A stretch of 64,000 nucleotides of DNA from JAVBQL01 sp031549085 (GCA_031549085.1 JAVBQL010000018.1:1-64000), one strand, 5' to 3'; counted from the first letter of the stretch, positions 8,643-18,085 are shown. A program made the numbers and translations. Notes: a model not told the origin generated them from the sequence alone.

Positions 8643-9731
8643 ATGAAGTTAAAATTCAAATTGTTTATTTCTTTACTTCTGGTTGTTGTGCCTAGTTTGG
8701 TTTTTTCTCAACAACTTAATGTGGGTAGAGATAAAGTTGTGAAAGTTAATAATAGAATAATTACATTAAAAGAACTTGAAAAAGAATTTAAACAGAGAAG
8801 CAAGTTGCCCTCTTTAGATGGAACACCTGTTACAAAAAAGAGTGTTTTACAGAGTATGATAGATGAAGAGCTTCTTAGAAATGAGATAAAGACAAAAAAT
8901 ATTATTGTAGATGAAAATCAATTAAAAGCTATGCTTGATCAATATAAGATGCTATATGCTCAAGAGATGTCTAAAGATAATCCAAACTTTACTTTTAGTG
9001 AAGAAGATTATAGAGCCTATATTCAAAAAGAGGTAGAGCTTACCTATGATAAGTTTACTGAAAAGGTAAAAGAGACAATAATGGTAAGACAATATATCGA
9101 GAAGAGGGCAGAGAAGAAACTTCAAGATACCATGCAAAAGGTATATCCAGAAGCAAAGCTTGAAGAGTTTTATGATGGAAATGTTAGAGAATTTGTTGTT
9201 CCAAAATCTGTTGAAATTAAACATATATTTTTGAAAGCTATAGATGTTCAGGGGAAACCGCTTCCTGCATCTGAAAAGGCTATAATAAATAAGAGAGCTG
9301 AAGATATTTTAAAGAGGCTTAAGTCTGGAGAGAGTTTTGATTCTCTCTGTGAACTGAACAGTGAAGATACAGAGTCAAGGGATAAGGTAAACCCAAAGAC
9401 AAATAAGTTGGATAGAGGATATTTAGGAAGTCTATTTAAGAATGATGAGATGGCAAAAAATGTATTTGGTGATGATATAATAAATGTACTATTTAATACA
9501 CCAAAGGGTAAGGTCACTGATGTGTTAGAGTCAAAGAGTGGATTTCATATATTCTATGTTATTGATAAACAAAATGAGAGAATTGTTCCATATGATGAGG
9601 CAAAACCTCAAATTGTTCAATACTTTAGAATGAGTGATCGTGAAAAGATTTTAAGAGATGAGTTTACAAATCTATTAAAAGATTTGAAATCAAAGGCTAA
9701 TATTGAATATTACATGAATGAGTATAAATAA
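8643..9731 (+). CDS. SurA-like periplasmic peptidyl-prolyl isomerase/chaperone
   Basis: About 362 residues from the ATG at 8643, which sits after GGAGAG at a good distance; an in-frame GTG at 8625 is possible. A signal peptide (MKLKFKLFISLLLVVVPSLVFS) is followed by a SurA N-terminal-like helical region ('VNNRIITLKELEKEF', 'LQSMIDEELLRNEI') and one parvulin-type PpiC domain starting 'VEIKHIFLKA' and closing 'SKSGFHIFYVID'. E. coli SurA has two parvulin domains; this has one. It is expected to help outer-membrane proteins fold. It overlaps nusB by 14 bp. Confidence 0.85.
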   Translation: MKLKFKLFISLLLVVVPSLVFSQQLNVGRDKVVKVNNRIITLKELEKEFKQRSKLPSLDGTPVTKKSVLQSMIDEELLRNEIKTKNIIVDENQLKAMLDQYKMLYAQEMSKDNPNFTFSEEDYRAYIQKEVELTYDKFTEKVKETIMVRQYIEKRAEKKLQDTMQKVYPEAKLEEFYDGNVREFVVPKSVEIKHIFLKAIDVQGKPLPASEKAIINKRAEDILKRLKSGESFDSLCELNSEDTESRDKVNPKTNKLDRGYLGSLFKNDEMAKNVFGDDIINVLFNTPKGKVTDVLESKSGFHIFYVIDKQNERIVPYDEAKPQIVQYFRMSDREKILRDEFTNLLKDLKSKANIEYYMNEYK

Positions 9732-10260
9732 TAATTTTATTGAAAGAAGAGAGGCTAGAATTATTGCATTTCAGTCTCTCTTTTCTTATGATTTTAATCC
9801 CATATCCACAGATGAACTTCTATTGTTTTCTTGGCTGAATAGTGAAGAGGATAAGATGAGAGTTGACGCCGTTTTAACTTACGCCTCTTTTTTAGTTAAA
9901 GGTACAATTGATAATCTGCTTTTAATTGATCAAACAATAAAAACAAAGCTTAGAAATTGGGATTTTAATAGAATCTCTGCAATAGATAAATCTATTTTAA
10001 GGTTTTCTGTCTTTTCACTTCTTTTTGAAGAGGGGCTGGATGACAAAGTAGTTATAAATGAGGCTATAGAGATAGTAAAGCAGTTTGGTCCTCTTGATTC
10101 ATATAAATTTATAAATGGCCTTCTTGATGCTGTTGTAGATAGTAAAAATAGTACTATCAAAAAAAAGAAAATTGTTAAACAACAGAAAATAGATACTACA
10201 AAAAAGAGTCTTAATACAAAAACAGAAGAGAAAAAAATAAGAATAATAAAAAAGATATAG
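9718..10260 (+). CDS. nusB: Transcription antitermination factor NusB
   Basis: RNA-binding partner of NusE (S10) in rRNA antitermination. 180 residues: an all-helical NusB core starting 'RREARIIAFQSLFSYD', with 'IDQTIKTKLRNWDFNRISAID' and the highly typical 'FSLLFEEGLDDKVVINEAIEI' and 'YKFINGLLDAV'. The last 40 residues or so are an unusual lysine-rich tail (KKKKIVKQQKIDTTKK and on) not needed by the core fold, possibly adding RNA affinity. The start lies inside the end of the SurA-like gene in another frame. Confidence 0.92.
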   Translation: MSINNNFIERREARIIAFQSLFSYDFNPISTDELLLFSWLNSEEDKMRVDAVLTYASFLVKGTIDNLLLIDQTIKTKLRNWDFNRISAIDKSILRFSVFSLLFEEGLDDKVVINEAIEIVKQFGPLDSYKFINGLLDAVVDSKNSTIKKKKIVKQQKIDTTKKSLNTKTEEKKIRIIKKI

Positions 10261-10475
10261 TTTTTCTGTTCTCCCTTTCTATTTAAGAGAATCTCATATT
10301 TCATGAGAGTGGTGGTTAATATTGATTAGCTCTCCTTTTTAATAGAATCATAAATAGATTAAGAAAATAAATTAAAATATATTCTCCTATTACTAGTTTT
10401 AAATGTTAAATTAGTTTAGCTTATTTCGATATTATAAATATAATTAAATGTAAATAGTATCAATAGGAATTTTAG

Positions 10476-12488
10476 ATGCAGCTTAATGATGAAAATAAGA
10501 AAGATAGTGAAGTGTTAGACTTATCTCCAAAAGATAATAAAAAAGAGAGTAATAAAAAATCAAAAGAGAATAGAGAAAAAAGTAAAAACACAAACAATAT
10601 AGATCCAAAAAAGCAAAAAAAGTTAAAACTATTTTTAACAATATTTTTATCTTTTCTTACTCTTTTGATTATACTTGCTGCTGTCTATCTTTTTATTTTT
10701 AGCACAAAAAAGCGTGTCTCTTTAAGCAAGGATAATGCAAATATTATTTCAAAAATGGCTGAAGACTCATATAATGATGGTTTTTTAGAAAATTCAGCAA
10801 TATATTATAGAAACTATTTAAAGACAAATCCATCAAACACAAAAAAGATTAGAGCTTTTGAAAAGCTTTTTGAGATAAATGTTATAAATAAAAACTATGG
10901 AGAGGCTCTGTCAGTGCTTGATGAGTGGTCTCTGATTGATAAGAATAATCCAAAGATAGCCCTTAATAGAACAAAGCTGCTTTTGAGAAGCAAAAAGTAT
11001 GATCTTGCAAAAAAAGAGATCGATTTTGGAAAGAAAAGATATGGAAAATCTACAGAGTTTAAGGCTCTCTCAGGTATCTACTATATAGAAACAGAGTCCT
11101 ATAAAAATGCACTTAATGAGTTTTTAAAAATTTCTTTTAATAAAAGAGAATTTAATATACATAAGAGTATATTGTACTGTTATATATCTTTGAAAGATGA
11201 TAAGGCTGCATTGGAATATACAAAAAAGCTTGATAAGAAGATGAAAGTTATAGAAGAGAGGAGAGTAAAAGAGGAGTATTGTTTGATAAAAACTATGATT
11301 CTTCTTTTTAATAACCAAACAGAGGAGGCTCTTGATAATATAGCTAAACAATCTTTCACATCATCCTCAAGATATAGTACTTTGGCAACAAAGCTCATTC
11401 TATTCTCAAATATTTCACTTGGAAATGATAATGAGATTTCAAATATTGTAACCTCTAATGAGAGTATAATAGATAAAGATCCAGATTTTCTATCTATTCT
11501 AGGTGATTACTATATATCCAATGAAAATTATCCACTTGCACTTACCTTTTATGGGAAAATTGGCTCTTTAAGAGAGTATACTATAGAGGAGCTATTTACA
11601 TTGGCAGATATCTACTATTGGAACAAGGAGTATCAAAAATCAATTAATACAATAGTGAAAGTAAGAGAAAGTTATAATAAGGATAGTCCGACACTCTATA
11701 AAAATTTGAGTGTTAATTATAAGAAGCTGAATGATTATAAAAATTCTATATTTTATTTAGAAGAGGGATTAAATTTATATAAAGATGATTTTGATTTCTA
11801 TTTTAGAATAGCCAAGATCTTTTTTGATATAGGTGATTATAGTGGTGTTGTCAATTTTATATCAAAAAATAGACCTACTATAGTTCGTTCAAATCCTAAA
11901 TCAAGCTATATAGAGAAGCTAGATTTGTTAGAGATATTTGCTAAATCAAGTGAAAATGTAGAGATAACAGAGTATGAGCTTTTGGCTTTAAGGGAGCGAG
12001 GTGGCAAAAACCCCGATTACTATTTCAAATTAATTGAGTACTATTTAAAAAATGGGGCGTTTTCTGATGCAAAGAGGGAGCTTGATACTATATCAAGTTT
12101 TGATATGGATAAAAATCAGAGAGAGACTCTTCTAAATTATAGGGTTATATATGGCTATAATGTTGATAGAGGATACTATAGCAGTGCGATAGGTCAACTA
12201 TCTAAAGTGGATAAACCATCTGTTGAAACAAGATTTAATCTCTCCATTGCGAAAGTGCTTGATGGTGATTATCAAAGTTCAATGAAGATATTAAATTTGC
12301 TAGAAATCAATAATGATGATACAATGTTAACAAAAAAGATAACCTATATGAAAGCTCTAATCTACTTTCTTGAGGGGAATTATGCCTCATCATATCATAT
12401 GATAAGAGAGCTAAATAGTATGTCAGAGCAAAATAATAGGATTGCATACTTAAAGAGACTTCTTGACTCAAAGGATAATATAGAATGA
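10476..12488 (+). CDS. Membrane-anchored TPR-repeat protein
   Basis: 670 residues. The first 48 are lysine-, asparagine- and serine-rich and cytoplasmic in character; one transmembrane segment follows ('LFLTIFLSFLTLLIILAAVY' at about 51-70). The remaining 600 residues are a string of helical TPR-like units, for example 'NDGFLENSAIYYRNYLKTNP', 'KKYDLAKKEIDFGKKRYG' and 'KKLNDYKNSIFYLEEGLNLY'. TPR arrays mediate protein contacts; partner and role are unknown. The topology suggests a periplasmic scaffold. Its stop overlaps the next start in an ATGA arrangement, so it is translationally coupled with the radical SAM gene. Confidence 0.8.
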   Translation: MQLNDENKKDSEVLDLSPKDNKKESNKKSKENREKSKNTNNIDPKKQKKLKLFLTIFLSFLTLLIILAAVYLFIFSTKKRVSLSKDNANIISKMAEDSYNDGFLENSAIYYRNYLKTNPSNTKKIRAFEKLFEINVINKNYGEALSVLDEWSLIDKNNPKIALNRTKLLLRSKKYDLAKKEIDFGKKRYGKSTEFKALSGIYYIETESYKNALNEFLKISFNKREFNIHKSILYCYISLKDDKAALEYTKKLDKKMKVIEERRVKEEYCLIKTMILLFNNQTEEALDNIAKQSFTSSSRYSTLATKLILFSNISLGNDNEISNIVTSNESIIDKDPDFLSILGDYYISNENYPLALTFYGKIGSLREYTIEELFTLADIYYWNKEYQKSINTIVKVRESYNKDSPTLYKNLSVNYKKLNDYKNSIFYLEEGLNLYKDDFDFYFRIAKIFFDIGDYSGVVNFISKNRPTIVRSNPKSSYIEKLDLLEIFAKSSENVEITEYELLALRERGGKNPDYYFKLIEYYLKNGAFSDAKRELDTISSFDMDKNQRETLLNYRVIYGYNVDRGYYSSAIGQLSKVDKPSVETRFNLSIAKVLDGDYQSSMKILNLLEINNDDTMLTKKITYMKALIYFLEGNYASSYHMIRELNSMSEQNNRIAYLKRLLDSKDNIE

Positions 12489-13369
12489 ATGTTTATGGAC
12501 CAGTAAAATCACGTAGGCTAGGCAATTCATTGGGAATTAGCATAGTGCCAAACAAGGTTTGCAGCTTTGATTGCATATATTGTGAACTAGAACCAACAGC
12601 AAACCCAGTAAACAGAGTTGACAGTTATATTGGTGCTGATGAAATTATGAGAGAACTTGACTCTTTTTTAATAAATAATAGCAGAGAGATTGATGTTTTT
12701 ACTATTACAGGTTTTGGAGAGCCAACAATTAATAAAAATATTAATTTAATAGCAAAGGCTATCAAAGAGAAGTATAGATACCCTTTGGTTCTATTGACAA
12801 ACTCAAGTTTTTTGGATTCTCCATCTGTGGTTGACTCATTTAAATATTTTGATAAGATAGTTCCAAGTCTTGATGCTGTATCAGAAGATCTTTTCAAAAA
12901 AATTGATAGACCTGAAGATTCGATAAGTGCCAAAAAGATGGTTGAGAATGTTATCTTTTTAAGAAGTAAGTATGATGGAGAGATTGAGCTTGAGATTGCT
13001 TTTTGTGAAGGAGTGAATGATACTACCAACGAAATCGGATTGCTCTATGAGGCTGCAAAAAAAATTATGCCAAACAAAGTTTTCATAAATAGTGTTGCAA
13101 GAAAGCCAGCATACAGCTATGCAAAACCTATAAGTCAAGAACTTATAGACTCACTAAATACTCTCTTCTATGGGGTTACACTTCTAATCAAATATAGAGA
13201 TAATAAGCTTGATCAAAAGTTTTTGCTTGATGAACTTAAAAAGGGTGCTATTGGTTTGGATATTATTAGAGATATAACTGCTCTTCCTTTAGAGGAGGAA
13301 GATTTAATGAAACATCATAGGTCTGTTAAAAAAATAGAAGTTCTAAATAAAATATTATATAAGGTTTAA
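12485..13369 (+). CDS. Radical SAM protein (COG0731-like)
   Basis: 294 residues. The N-terminus 'MNVYGPVKSRRLGNSLGISI' is followed by the cluster motif C26-x3-C30-x2-C33 (VCSFDCIYC) that holds the SAM-binding 4Fe-4S cluster. 'TITGFGEPTI' matches the conserved 'tfsG.GEPtl' SAM site. The family is widespread and annotated as radical SAM/wybutosine-like, but its bacterial reaction is not established. No additional C-terminal cysteine cluster is visible. The start overlaps the TPR gene stop by four bases, and map starts three bases after its end. Confidence 0.85.
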   Translation: MNVYGPVKSRRLGNSLGISIVPNKVCSFDCIYCELEPTANPVNRVDSYIGADEIMRELDSFLINNSREIDVFTITGFGEPTINKNINLIAKAIKEKYRYPLVLLTNSSFLDSPSVVDSFKYFDKIVPSLDAVSEDLFKKIDRPEDSISAKKMVENVIFLRSKYDGEIELEIAFCEGVNDTTNEIGLLYEAAKKIMPNKVFINSVARKPAYSYAKPISQELIDSLNTLFYGVTLLIKYRDNKLDQKFLLDELKKGAIGLDIIRDITALPLEEEDLMKHHRSVKKIEVLNKILYKV

Positions 13370-13372
13370 AAA

Positions 13373-14158
13373 ATGGTATATATCAAAAGTAGTGAAGAGA
13401 TAGAAAAAATTAGAGAGTGTGGGATAATAAGTGCAAGATTGTTCAAACATTTAAAAAAATATGTAGAGCCAGGTATCACAACTAAGGAACTTGATAAAAT
13501 TTCATATGATTTTATAACTAAAAATGGGGCAACCCCCTCTTTCAAAGGGTATGATGACTTTCCTTGTTCAATCTGTACCTCTGTTAATGAGGAGATTATA
13601 CATGGCATTCCCTCAAGCCGCAAGCTTAAGGAGGGAGATATTATTGGCATTGATGTTGGTGTTAAAAAGAATAATATGATAAGTGATAATGCCTTTACCT
13701 TTCCTGTTGGAAAAGTAAGTGAGGAGCTAGAAAATCTCCTCTTTAGAACAGAGCAGTCGCTCTATATTGGTATATCTAATGTTAAAGATGGCAATGAGAT
13801 TAACAAGATTGGTGGTTCAATAGAGGATTATATATTGCCTTTTGGTTATGATATTGTTCGTGACTATTGTGGGCATGGTGTTGGTTACTACAACCATGAA
13901 GCTCCAGAGATTCCAAACTACAGGTTTCGTCAGGGCAAAGCAAAGCTCAAGAAGGGGATGGTTATTGCAATTGAGCCTATGATCACTTTAGGGAGCGGAA
14001 AGCAGCATGTTTTGGATGATGGCTGGACAGTTGCCACTGTTGATAAAAAGTTCTCTGCACATTTTGAGCACTCTGTTGCTGTTACAGAAGATGGCTACTC
14101 TATATTGACAATTGAACCGGAAGATCTTGACTCTATAAAAAAGAGGTTTGGGATATAG
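13373..14158 (+). CDS. map: Methionine aminopeptidase, type I
   Basis: Removes the initiator methionine from nascent proteins. 261 residues in the pita-bread fold. The metal ligands are visible: D in 'IGIDVGV', D in 'MISDNAFTF', H in 'DYCGHGVGYYNHEAP', E in 'VIAIEPMI' and E in 'FEHSVAVTEDG'; a substrate-side His is in 'EEIIHGIPS'. No N-terminal zinc-finger extension, so the short bacterial (type Ia) form. It follows the radical SAM gene directly and is followed by a 335-bp non-coding gap with repeats. Confidence 0.97.
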   Translation: MVYIKSSEEIEKIRECGIISARLFKHLKKYVEPGITTKELDKISYDFITKNGATPSFKGYDDFPCSICTSVNEEIIHGIPSSRKLKEGDIIGIDVGVKKNNMISDNAFTFPVGKVSEELENLLFRTEQSLYIGISNVKDGNEINKIGGSIEDYILPFGYDIVRDYCGHGVGYYNHEAPEIPNYRFRQGKAKLKKGMVIAIEPMITLGSGKQHVLDDGWTVATVDKKFSAHFEHSVAVTEDGYSILTIEPEDLDSIKKRFGI

Positions 14159-14178
14159 GTGATGGATTTATTTTTACA

Positions 14179-14222
14179 CCTCTCCCCCTGCCCCCTCTCC
14201 TTGTTATGAGAGGGGAGAGAAG
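14179..14222. repeat. C-rich/G-rich inverted repeat (REP-like)
   Basis: CCTCTCCCCCTGCCCCCTCT is answered by GAGAGGGGAGAGA around a short AT loop. The strong C/G asymmetry is sharply unlike the surrounding AT-rich DNA and resembles intergenic CTCTCCCC/GGGGAGAG elements seen in many bacteria. It follows the map stop and could act as an mRNA 3' end. Confidence 0.5.
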
Positions 14223-14261
14223 AGATGGAAAAAATCATGCTTATTTTTATTTAGAGGGGGC

Positions 14262-14354
14262 GACTTGAATAATGTACTATACAAGTCATTTTTTGTTAAA
14301 ATTGCTTTCGCAATTAATACAAAAAACTTTGTTGTATAGCACATCATTCAAGTC
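14262..14354. repeat. 93-bp near-perfect palindrome, MITE-like
   Basis: The arms begin GACTTGAATAATGTACTATA and end TATAGCACATCATTCAAGTC, pairing over 23 bp with two mismatches. Pairing continues inward imperfectly to ATTGC-tttc-GCAAT (14301-14314). A transcript would fold into one long hairpin. Such small palindromes are typical of non-autonomous transposable elements, but no second copy or target duplication is visible in this window. Confidence 0.55.
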
Positions 14355-14493
14355 TAACCACTAAATATGGCTTGTTGTTTCATAATAAAGTTTTTTACTT
14401 GCTTTCCAAAATTAGAGAGATGATATTTCTTTTTATATAAGATATTTGTCAAAAATGATATGGCACGCCAAAAAATAGTTTAGGATAAAAATT

Positions 14494-15081
14494 ATGTTTA
14501 TAATTACAGGACTTGGAAACCCAGATAGGGTATACCAAAACAATAGACACAATGTTGGTTTTCTCTTTCTTGACTATATAGTTACTAAATATAGCCTCTC
14601 TGACTTCAAAAAAAAGGGCAATTTTCTATACTCAAAAAATAGTTATCATAATGCAGAGACTGCATTAATTAAACCAATCACATATATGAACTTAAGCGGT
14701 GAGGCGATAAGCTCTTCTCTAAACTTTTTTAAAGCTGATAAAAAAAATGTTGTTGTGATTTATGATGATGTGGACTTGCCTTTTGGAAAGATTCGTATTA
14801 GAGAGAGTGGAAGCAGTGGTGGGCACAATGGGCTCAAAAATATAGAGCAGCATCTTGGCACCAGAGACTATATGAGGGTTAGAATTGGAATAGGCGGGAG
14901 TGACGAGACTTCAGCTATATATGATTTGAAAGATTATGTTTTAAGTAACTTTTCTCCCAGTGATTTGGAGCTATTGAGTAGAGATGTTTTTCCTATTGTG
15001 GATGACTCCCTTAACTTTATTCTAAATAATAATATAAAAGAGGCAATGAATAGATTTAATGGAACAGCTAACCACTCTTGA
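14494..15081 (+). CDS. pth: Peptidyl-tRNA hydrolase
   Basis: Releases peptides from peptidyl-tRNA dropped by ribosomes. 195 residues, usual length. Diagnostic parts: 'GLGNPDRVYQNNRHNVGF' with the catalytic His in RHNVGF, 'LIKPITYMNLSGEAI', 'VIYDDVDLPFGKIRIRESG' with the conserved Asp, 'GSSGGHNGLKNIEQHLGT' and 'RVRIGIG'. The 3' end overlaps tilS by 23 bp, so the two translation-fidelity genes are coupled. Confidence 0.97.
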   Translation: MFIITGLGNPDRVYQNNRHNVGFLFLDYIVTKYSLSDFKKKGNFLYSKNSYHNAETALIKPITYMNLSGEAISSSLNFFKADKKNVVVIYDDVDLPFGKIRIRESGSSGGHNGLKNIEQHLGTRDYMRVRIGIGGSDETSAIYDLKDYVLSNFSPSDLELLSRDVFPIVDDSLNFILNNNIKEAMNRFNGTANHS

Positions 15082-16456
15082 GATAAAAGTCTTAAATAAC
15101 CTACTAAAATCAATTAAAAATCACAAAAAACTTCTTGTTGCTCTCTCCGGTGGTAGAGATAGTGTTGCACTTCTTAATATACTTAATAACATTTCTAAAG
15201 AGCATAATTTATCACTCTCCATTGCCTATATTAATCATAACCTAAGGGGAGATGAATCCAAACTTGAGGAGACTTTTGTTAGAGATGTTGCTGAAAAATA
15301 TAGAGTACCTCTATTCATTAAAAATATTGAACCTGAAGTTTGGTTAAATTTGAAGAGAGAGTCAATTGAGATGAGAGCTCGCAGGGTTCGTTATAATTTT
15401 TTTTATGAAATTATAGAGAAAAATAGTATAGATTTTATTGTTACTGCTCACCATCTTGATGATAGAATAGAGACATTTTTTTTGAACCTTATGCGCTCTC
15501 CATCTCTTGAAAGCCTCGATTCTATACCAAAAAAGAATGGAAAGGTTATGCGACCTCTTCTCTCTATTACAAGAGATGAGATTGATAACTATATTAAAGA
15601 GAGTAATCTTTCATATATAGAGGATTCAACCAATAAAGAAGATATTTACAAAAGAAATATTGTTAGAAATAGATTAATTCCTATTATTAATGATATCAAT
15701 TCAAGCTATCATACCTCATTCAAAAATTTCTTCAATTTTATTGAAGATGATATAGATTTAATAGAGAGGGTAGTAAAAAAATCTATCAAAGATTTGATTG
15801 TTTTTAATGATAAGAGATTTATTGCTATTGATTTTAATAAATATAAAAAAAAGCATACCTCTATAAAAAAAAGAGTAGTTGATTTTATATTAAAGCGGCT
15901 TAATTATCCTATAAAACCAAATATGATCTTATTTAAAAAACTATTAAATATAGATGATAGCTTTTATTATGAAGCAAGCAATTTAATTATAACTAAAAAG
16001 AGTAGTGCTCTATGGTTTATAAATAGAGGGCTATTTTCTAAAGATAGGATCGATGAAAAAATTGAAATCTCAAAATTACCATTTAATGTTGCTACTAACC
16101 TTTATAATATTAAGATAGAGCTGTTTGATAGAGGTAGTTTAGAAAAAAATATTGTTTTATCAAAAGAGCTTCTCTTTTCTGCAGATGAAATAGATAGTAT
16201 TCAAATAAAAATGATAGATGAAACTGACTCCTTTCCAATAAAAAAGAGCAATAATAAAAACTTAATTTATAAAAACCTTAAACAACATCTTTTGGATTCC
16301 AAAATTCCAAAAGAGATTATAAAGGAGACAGTTGTTATAAAAAGTGAAAAAACAACTATCTCCTATATTTTGAATAGAGATATATTTAGAGTATCTGAAA
16401 GTTTTTTTGTAACTGATAAAACCAAACAGATAGTCAAAATAAGTTTAACTCTATAA
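15059..16456 (+). CDS. tilS: tRNA(Ile)-lysidine synthetase TilS
   Basis: Converts C34 of tRNA-Ile(CAU) to lysidine so that it reads AUA. 465 residues. The PP-loop ATP-pyrophosphatase motif is 'VALSGGRDSVALL' (about residues 26-38), followed by 'YINHNLRGDE', 'TAHHLDDRIETFFLNLMR' and 'PLLSITRDEI', all typical of TilS. The C-terminal substrate-binding half is less conserved. In an AT-rich genome with many AUA codons the gene should be essential. The overlap with pth indicates a shared transcript. Confidence 0.95.
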   Translation: MEQLTTLEIKVLNNLLKSIKNHKKLLVALSGGRDSVALLNILNNISKEHNLSLSIAYINHNLRGDESKLEETFVRDVAEKYRVPLFIKNIEPEVWLNLKRESIEMRARRVRYNFFYEIIEKNSIDFIVTAHHLDDRIETFFLNLMRSPSLESLDSIPKKNGKVMRPLLSITRDEIDNYIKESNLSYIEDSTNKEDIYKRNIVRNRLIPIINDINSSYHTSFKNFFNFIEDDIDLIERVVKKSIKDLIVFNDKRFIAIDFNKYKKKHTSIKKRVVDFILKRLNYPIKPNMILFKKLLNIDDSFYYEASNLIITKKSSALWFINRGLFSKDRIDEKIEISKLPFNVATNLYNIKIELFDRGSLEKNIVLSKELLFSADEIDSIQIKMIDETDSFPIKKSNNKNLIYKNLKQHLLDSKIPKEIIKETVVIKSEKTTISYILNRDIFRVSESFFVTDKTKQIVKISLTL

Positions 16457-16472
16457 TAGTTTGGCAAATCAT

Positions 16473-16901
16473 CTAATATTTATAGTTCTCATCTTCATAA
16501 GTTATTTGCCAAGGTATACCAAATTTATCTATAAGCATACCATAAAAATCGCTCCAAAAAGTTTTCTGAAGCTCCATCTCAACTTTTCCACCCTCTTTTA
16601 GAGCATCAAAAATTGTTTTTATCTCATCTTTATTTTTGCTGCCTATGGAGAGAGCTATGTTATTACCTTTTGTACTCTTCATGTTTGAAGGGTTATCACA
16701 AAACATAAAGTTACTGCCAAAGATTGGTAGAAAGGTATAGAGAACTTTATCCTTATCTTTTGGATCAATCTTAAAATCATCACTTGGCGGCATTTCACCA
16801 TATGTCATAATTTTTTGCTTCTCTACTTTGAAAACCTTTGCATAGAAATCAACAGCCTCTCTACAATTGCCATCAAAATTTAAAAACACATCAAAACCCA
16901 T
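16473..16901 (-). CDS. VOC/PhnB-like glyoxalase-fold protein
   Basis: 142 residues, one glyoxalase/bleomycin-resistance-type domain. The start 'MGFDVFLNFDGNCREAVDFYAKVF' and the later 'FGSNFMFCDNPSN' and 'FWSDFYGMLIDKFGIPWQI' follow the PhnB-like subgroup of the VOC superfamily. Members are small cytoplasmic metal-binding proteins of mostly unknown function; no specific reaction can be claimed. It is transcribed convergently to tilS with only 16 bp between stops. A 170-bp gap separates it from tatD upstream, so it probably has its own promoter. Confidence 0.8.
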   Translation of the reverse strand: MGFDVFLNFDGNCREAVDFYAKVFKVEKQKIMTYGEMPPSDDFKIDPKDKDKVLYTFLPIFGSNFMFCDNPSNMKSTKGNNIALSIGSKNKDEIKTIFDALKEGGKVEMELQKTFWSDFYGMLIDKFGIPWQITYEDENYKY

Positions 16902-17000
16902 AAAATACTCCTTAAATATAGATTGTCTATTTATAATATGTTTACAATTATATCATACTTAAATAGTAATTCAATATAAATATTTATATTTCACTGAATA

Positions 17001-17041
17001 AAAAAAATCTAGTATTTGCAATGAAGCAATCTACTAGATTT
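17001..17041 (-). terminator. Rho-independent terminator downstream of tatD
   Basis: On the minus strand the sequence forms a 10-bp stem (AAATCTAGTA paired with TACTAGATTT, with a further TTGC/GCAA pairing inside) followed by a run of T. It lies just past the tatD stop. Confidence 0.75.
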
Positions 17042-17070
17042 GAAACGGATTTATAATAATTTGTTATTTA

Positions 17071-17850
17071 CTACTCTTCTAAAGATGTGATATTAAATGC
17101 CTTAAGACTATTTTGAAATAGAATCTCTGATAGCTCTTCAATATTCATACCTCTTAAAGAGGCTAAAAATTTAGCAGTCTCTACAAGATTTGATGGTTTG
17201 TTTCTCTGCCCTCTCTGTGAATGCGGGGTCAAAAATGGGCTATCAGTCTCTATCAAGAGGCTCTCTAATGGGAGTGCCTTTGCTACATCGTGTAGATTTT
17301 TTGCATTACGATATGTTAGATTCCCAGCAAAAGAGATATAGAAACCCAATTCAATCATATCTTTCGCAAAATCTATACCCTCACTAAAGCAGTGCATAAT
17401 TCCACGAACGTTCTTTTTGGAGCGAAGAATATCTCTCATATCATTTCCTGCGAGCCTATTGTGTATTACAACAGGTAGGTTGTGATCTGAAGCTATATCA
17501 AGCTGCTTAATAAAAAGTTCGATTTGAGCATTTCTGTCTCCATATTGATGGTGATAGTCCAAGCCAATTTCACCTACACCAACAACTTTTTCATATGATA
17601 GCCCCTCCTCAAGCTTAGCCACCCAATCTCTGTTGTTTGAGTTGACCTCAGAGGGACTTAATCCAATAGTATGAAAAATATTTGGTATATTTTTTGTATT
17701 TTTATAGCTAGAGAAAAAATCCATTAAGTTGGTAGAAATGTTAATTATTACAGATACTCCGTTTCGTTTTGCCTCATCAATTGCTTTTGTTTGAGTAACT
17801 GGGTCTTCATTTAGCAGAGCTAAATGGCAGTGTGTGTCTACAAGCCTCAT
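17071..17850 (-). CDS. tatD: TatD-family metal-dependent deoxyribonuclease
   Basis: 259 residues, TIM-barrel metallohydrolase. Metal ligands are visible in order: 'RLVDTHCHLALL' (HxH), 'GVGEIGLDYHHQ' (Glu), 'PVVIHNR' (His), 'GIMHCFSEG' (His) and 'LLIETDSPFLTP' (Asp). TatD nucleases have 3'-5' exonuclease activity linked to DNA repair or turnover; the physiological role varies. Typical length. The gene is monocistronic by position, with a terminator downstream at 17001-17041 and the B12-regulated tonB unit diverging upstream. Confidence 0.93.
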   Translation of the reverse strand: MRLVDTHCHLALLNEDPVTQTKAIDEAKRNGVSVIINISTNLMDFFSSYKNTKNIPNIFHTIGLSPSEVNSNNRDWVAKLEEGLSYEKVVGVGEIGLDYHHQYGDRNAQIELFIKQLDIASDHNLPVVIHNRLAGNDMRDILRSKKNVRGIMHCFSEGIDFAKDMIELGFYISFAGNLTYRNAKNLHDVAKALPLESLLIETDSPFLTPHSQRGQRNKPSNLVETAKFLASLRGMNIEELSEILFQNSLKAFNITSLEE

Positions 17851-18085
17851 AAGAATACCTCTTTAATAATTTGGATTGTTTGTATAAAAGATAAGAAATA
17901 ATCCTTAAATTACAAAGAATATTATAATCATTATGGCCTAGAATGTCAATCAATTTTAATTTTTAAATCAAAATTATAAAATAAAGTTGATCTTTTTTTT
18001 ATGATATAATATTATGGTTAGATTATTGAGAGTTATAATAGTTTCCATATACTTTTGGATTTTCTCTATTTAGCTTTCTATATTT

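Larger units (their letters stand above)
14159..14493. other. Intergenic gap with two repeat-like elements
   Basis: A 335-bp space between map and pth with no credible ORF. It holds a C/G-rich inverted repeat (14179-14222) and a 93-bp near-perfect palindrome (14262-14354). The rest is AT-rich spacer leading to pth. Confidence 0.7.

Noticed and set aside
10261..10475. Non-coding RNA between nusB and the TPR gene
   Set aside because: AT-rich spacer with no stable structure or recognisable motif.
17987..18010. Promoter of the riboswitch unit at TTGATC/TATAAT
   Set aside because: The TATAAT at 18005 is good but the TTGATC lies only 12 bp away, so the -35 box is not convincing.
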